DNA of 64,000 nucleotides from Bacteroidales bacterium (lineage in GTDB: Bacteria; Bacteroidota; Bacteroidia; Bacteroidales; P3): NCBI GenBank assembly GCA_017439185.1, contig JAFRTM010000020.1, positions 17,140 through 81,139 on the forward strand. The letters are read 5' to 3'. Both the position numbers and the translations under genes were made by a program. The notes under the pieces were generated by a model. That model was given only the letters and a program-made list of their open reading frames with translations, made no database searches and had not been told where the DNA came from. Below are positions 61,474-64,000 of this stretch, piece by piece. Each line of letters begins with the position of its first letter. Within the stretch, counting starts at the first letter, position 1.

Positions 61474-62412
61474 TCAGTCTTCTATCCGGGTTTCTATGAG
61501 GTAAGAGTTACGTGTGGTGGAGTTACGGCATATCAGCTCTCCTAAGAATCCTGCAAGGAAGAGCATCACTCCCAATACGGCCGAGAACATCGAGAGGTAG
61601 AACCAGATGCTGCGTGTAAGGGCTATCTGTCCCGTGAGACGTAGGATTACCACTACCAGCAACGCTACAAACCCGAAGAGTGAAGCCAGGGTACCTATAA
61701 GTCCGAAGAAGTGCATGGGCTGTTTGCCGAACCTGGATATGAACATGATGCTCATAAGGTCGAGGTATCCGTTGACGAAACGGTTCATACCGAACTTGGT
61801 GACTCCGTATTCTCTCTTACGGTGTTGTACTACCTTCTCCCCTATCTTGGAGAATCCTGCCCATTTGGCTATCACAGGTATGTAACGGTGCATCTCGCCA
61901 TAGACTTCTATTGACTTCACCACGTCTTTGCGGTAGGCTTTGAGACCACAGTTGAAGTCGTGGAGCTTTATTCCGCTCATCATCCTTGTGGTGGCATTGA
62001 ACAGCTTGGAAGGGAGATTCTTGGTAAGCTTGGAGTCGTAGCGTTTCTTCTTCCAACCGCTTACCATGTCGTAACCGTCTTCGAGTATCATACGGCGCAT
62101 CTCGGGTATCTCTTCGGGGGAGTCCTGGAGGTCTGCATCCATAGTGATTACCACATCACCTTTGGTGGCTGCAAAACCTTCGTTGAGGGCTGCCGACTTA
62201 CCGTAGTTTCTGCGGAACTTGATACCTTTGTAGCAAGGGTTCTGCCGGTGAAGCTGCTCCACTATCTTCCACGAGTTGTCTTTACTACCGTCGTCTACCA
62301 TGATGACTTCGTAGATGTAGCCGTTCTGCTGCATCACCTGGTCTATCCATTGTGCCAGGTGCGGCAACGACTCTTCTTCGTTATAGAGGGGTACTACTAT
62401 CGATATATCCAT
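61474..62412 (-). CDS. family 2 glycosyltransferase (polyprenyl-phosphate type)
   Basis: The ATG at 62412 (MDISIVVPLYNEEESLPHLA, 20 residues) is preferred over a TTG eight codons earlier. The 312-residue enzyme has the GT-A core with VDDGS, MDADLQDSPEE (the DxD region) and a FNCGLKAYRKD segment, and two C-terminal membrane helices. It resembles GtrB/DPM-type enzymes that load a sugar onto undecaprenyl phosphate. It overlaps no other gene and lies just after a DUF4199 gene. Confidence 0.9.
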   Translation of the reverse strand: MDISIVVPLYNEEESLPHLAQWIDQVMQQNGYIYEVIMVDDGSKDNSWKIVEQLHRQNPCYKGIKFRRNYGKSAALNEGFAATKGDVVITMDADLQDSPEEIPEMRRMILEDGYDMVSGWKKKRYDSKLTKNLPSKLFNATTRMMSGIKLHDFNCGLKAYRKDVVKSIEVYGEMHRYIPVIAKWAGFSKIGEKVVQHRKREYGVTKFGMNRFVNGYLDLMSIMFISRFGKQPMHFFGLIGTLASLFGFVALLVVVILRLTGQIALTRSIWFYLSMFSAVLGVMLFLAGFLGELICRNSTTRNSYLIETRIED

Positions 62413-62463
62413 ATTGTTACTGTTTTCAAAATTCAACTTATCAACTTATCAACATATCCACAA

Positions 62464-63000
62464 TCAACTTTTCTTCTTCTCCTTCACCGGTGCTTTCTCG
62501 TTACGCCAAATAAGGGCTGAGAAGAAGGCCACTATTATGGAGGTTACAGCCGTCTGGAGCATTCCATAGACTATAGCCCAGTTCAGGGGGTTGTGCAACG
62601 ACTGGTGTACTTCGGCTGTGATGTCGGCTCCTGTCTCAAGCACCTTACTGGCGAAATGGTCGGTCATCTCGGGGTATATGACACCACAATAGAGCCAGAC
62701 GTAGAGACCGTAAACCACTGCCGAGGAAAGTCCCATCCAGATACCGAGCAACATAAGCTCTTTGAGGGTCACCTTCTGGCTTTCGAGGGTGTGACGGTAA
62801 TACCAGCTTCCTGCTATGATACCTATCAGCATTACTGCATCTTTACCCAAGTCGGCTGGTGAAGCAACGGGACTACCCATCCAATGACGTACCTGTACGT
62901 AGAGTGCCATAAGGACTCCAAGGATTGCACCGAAGAGCAGCCCTTTGGCCCTATAGGGACCATAGATGGTTGATTCATATCGTCTTAGCAGTCGTCGCAT
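62464..63000 (-). CDS. DUF4199 membrane protein
   Basis: I start at the ATG at 63000 (MRRLLRRYES) because the promoter element lies just upstream; longer readings cross it. The 178-residue protein has four hydrophobic helices and a basic tail (EKAPVKEKKKS), the DUF4199 layout. It often stands next to GT2 glycosyltransferases in Bacteroidota, as here. Function unknown. Confidence 0.82.
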   Translation of the reverse strand: MRRLLRRYESTIYGPYRAKGLLFGAILGVLMALYVQVRHWMGSPVASPADLGKDAVMLIGIIAGSWYYRHTLESQKVTLKELMLLGIWMGLSSAVVYGLYVWLYCGVIYPEMTDHFASKVLETGADITAEVHQSLHNPLNWAIVYGMLQTAVTSIIVAFFSALIWRNEKAPVKEKKKS

Positions 63001-63017
63001 ATTCTCTTTTCCGTTTG

Positions 63018-63025
63018 CAAAGATA
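63018..63025 (-). promoter_or_regulatory. -7 element upstream of the DUF4199 gene
   Basis: Read leftwards this is TATCTTTG followed by C, 18 bases before the chosen start. This short distance supports the ATG at 63000 over the in-frame start at 63051. Confidence 0.6.
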
Positions 63026-63121
63026 CCAAAAATATATATAATAACGAACAAATATAAAAAATATTATCAACACGGTATTAACTTTTTTTGTGGATACGTG
63101 GACATGTTGGATGTTGATAAG

Positions 63122-63147
63122 TTGGAAAGGGAGCCCGAAGGCTCCCC
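63122..63147 (-). terminator. hairpin after the DUF6266-like gene, copy 2
   Basis: The arms gggagcc and ggctccc pair around a short loop; on the leftward strand a few Ts follow. It occupies the same place relative to the 9-base array as the hppA hairpin at 39122 does to its array. Confidence 0.6.
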
Positions 63148-63151
63148 TAAA

Positions 63152-63187
63152 CAGTTGACCAATTGGACCAATCGGACTAATTAGACT
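63152..63187. repeat. 9-base tandem array touching the DUF6266 stop, four units
   Basis: Units are cagttgacc, aattggacc, aatcggact and aattagact. The array ends exactly at the stop codon of copy 2. Confidence 0.7.
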
Positions 63188-63828
63188 TATTCAGCAACAA
63201 AGAAATTAACAAGTTGGCTGTCTGAGCAGCTCCCGTCAGCTTTCTTCCAGAAGATATAGTTGTACACCGTGTCTCCTGCCCATGAGGTGGAATACTGCAC
63301 CTGACATGCTTCTGCCGCTCTGGTTGCTACATCCTCGAAGGTCATGCTCTCTCCTTTTGTAGGATTATAGAGGTTCACGCAAATCTTGTCCGTGGATTCT
63401 GCATCTCCTTGACCAGAGTTGTCGGTCCAACTGTAACTACATTTGTGCTGGGCACCAAGTACAGAGCAAGTCATCGAGTAGGTAGGCAGCAAGAGACCTC
63501 TGGCTATCTTTACCTTCTCATAATCTACAGTGTAACCGTCGTTCATGTTGCCTGTGACAGCGTCATTGTAGAGGTTCTGGAAGAACATACCCCTCTCGCT
63601 TCTTGAGGGATCCACCGTTGCATAGCCTGTCTTATACACCCCTCCGATTTTGTGAATCAGTTGTGTTACGAACGTGAACTTTGCTCTCGCTTCCTGTTGT
63701 GCAGGGGTGTTGGCGTCATGATGGGTGCAAGCATAACTTCTGATGAAGTGCTCGCCCCTCAGTTTGTAACCCACAAGGGTCTTTCCCACTTGTCCGTGGA
63801 ATTTGATCAGTTCATTGTTTTTTGCCAT
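63187..63828 (-). CDS. DUF6266-like protein, copy 2
   Basis: The 213-residue protein is the close paralog of 39285-39926, with the same length and the same end (SDSQLVNFFVAE). The N-terminal third differs more (NNELIKFHGQVGKTLVGYKL) than the C-terminal half. A 77-base stretch at 63425-63501 matches 39523-39599 at 75 positions, far above the flanks. No signal peptide. Function unknown. Confidence 0.75.
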   Translation of the reverse strand: MAKNNELIKFHGQVGKTLVGYKLRGEHFIRSYACTHHDANTPAQQEARAKFTFVTQLIHKIGGVYKTGYATVDPSRSERGMFFQNLYNDAVTGNMNDGYTVDYEKVKIARGLLLPTYSMTCSVLGAQHKCSYSWTDNSGQGDAESTDKICVNLYNPTKGESMTFEDVATRAAEACQVQYSTSWAGDTVYNYIFWKKADGSCSDSQLVNFFVAE

Positions 63829-64000
63829 AATGCTTTTGTTTTTTTAAGGTTATTAATTCATACGCTTTTGTGTGGTCCCCGGTGCTGCAGCCACCAGTTC
63901 TCACGACCGGTCTTTTCTTTTGTTGTAGCCCTCTACAGGAGGGCATAGTGATGGCATCTCTGTATTAATTCTCAATAAGGCTAAGAACAACACCCATAAA
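63829..64000. other. end of window with no clear gene
   Basis: The segment holds the leader of DUF6266 copy 2, a small hairpin gccctc/gagggc (63928-63944) and, read leftwards from the right edge, twelve codons ending at a stop at 63965 (FMGVVLSLIEN) that may be the tail of a gene lying outside the window. Confidence 0.3.

Overview
The window comes from a member of the Bacteroidota, most likely an anaerobic Bacteroidales. The evidence is type IX secretion (T9SS) cargo and a SprE/PorW-type T9SS lipoprotein, a TonB-dependent receptor with a carboxypeptidase-regulatory-like front domain, an Rnf complex and a membrane pyrophosphatase for ion-based energy conservation, many TPR proteins, and repeated promoter elements of the Bacteroidota type (TAnnTTTG). 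No rRNA, CRISPR array, integrase or transposase was seen. One CAU-anticodon tRNA is present.

Layout. 1-2821: a T9SS type B cargo protein cut by the left edge. 2834-7806: an rnfBCDGE operon read leftwards, in which the slot normally held by rnfA is occupied by a small secreted protein. 8053-9931: alkyltransferase, DUF2147 and pyridoxal-kinase-type genes. 10127-18563: mtaB, then two MORN-repeat secreted proteins around a TonB-dependent receptor and a catalytically dead M16-like protein. 18630-20019: an ECF sigma factor, a likely anti-sigma factor and a Spy-like periplasmic protein. 20079-36521: mostly leftward housekeeping genes (der, S41 protease, a peptide deformylase fused in frame to a lipoprotein, ruvX, tRNA, pyrBI, a dihydrouridine synthase, an FKBP, valS, an acyl-ACP thioesterase, argS). 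36644-39061: a membrane pyrophosphatase read rightwards.

39062-42406 looks accessory. It holds a DUF6266-like gene, the remnant tail of a second copy, a gene broken at a run of eight Gs, a 450-base AT-rich leader full of inverted repeats, and two unknown rightward genes. The second of these has a zinc-finger-like Cys cluster and ends in a tail resembling the protein-binding tip of single-stranded DNA-binding protein. 42370-54567: a large FISUMP-type protein, folC, a beta-barrel/TPR pair, rsmD and a DUF3822 gene. 54668-63000: a sugar-kinase/RapZ-C fusion, a bactofilin, the SprE/PorW lipoprotein, ychF, a LAS-peptidase-like protein, a family 2 glycosyltransferase and a DUF4199 protein. 63187-63828 is a second DUF6266-like gene.

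Besides the genes, many intergenic gaps carry degenerate tandem arrays with strict unit lengths of 7, 9 or 11 bases. Several different sequences share the same 11-base period. All calls come from reading the sequence by eye; no database search was run.
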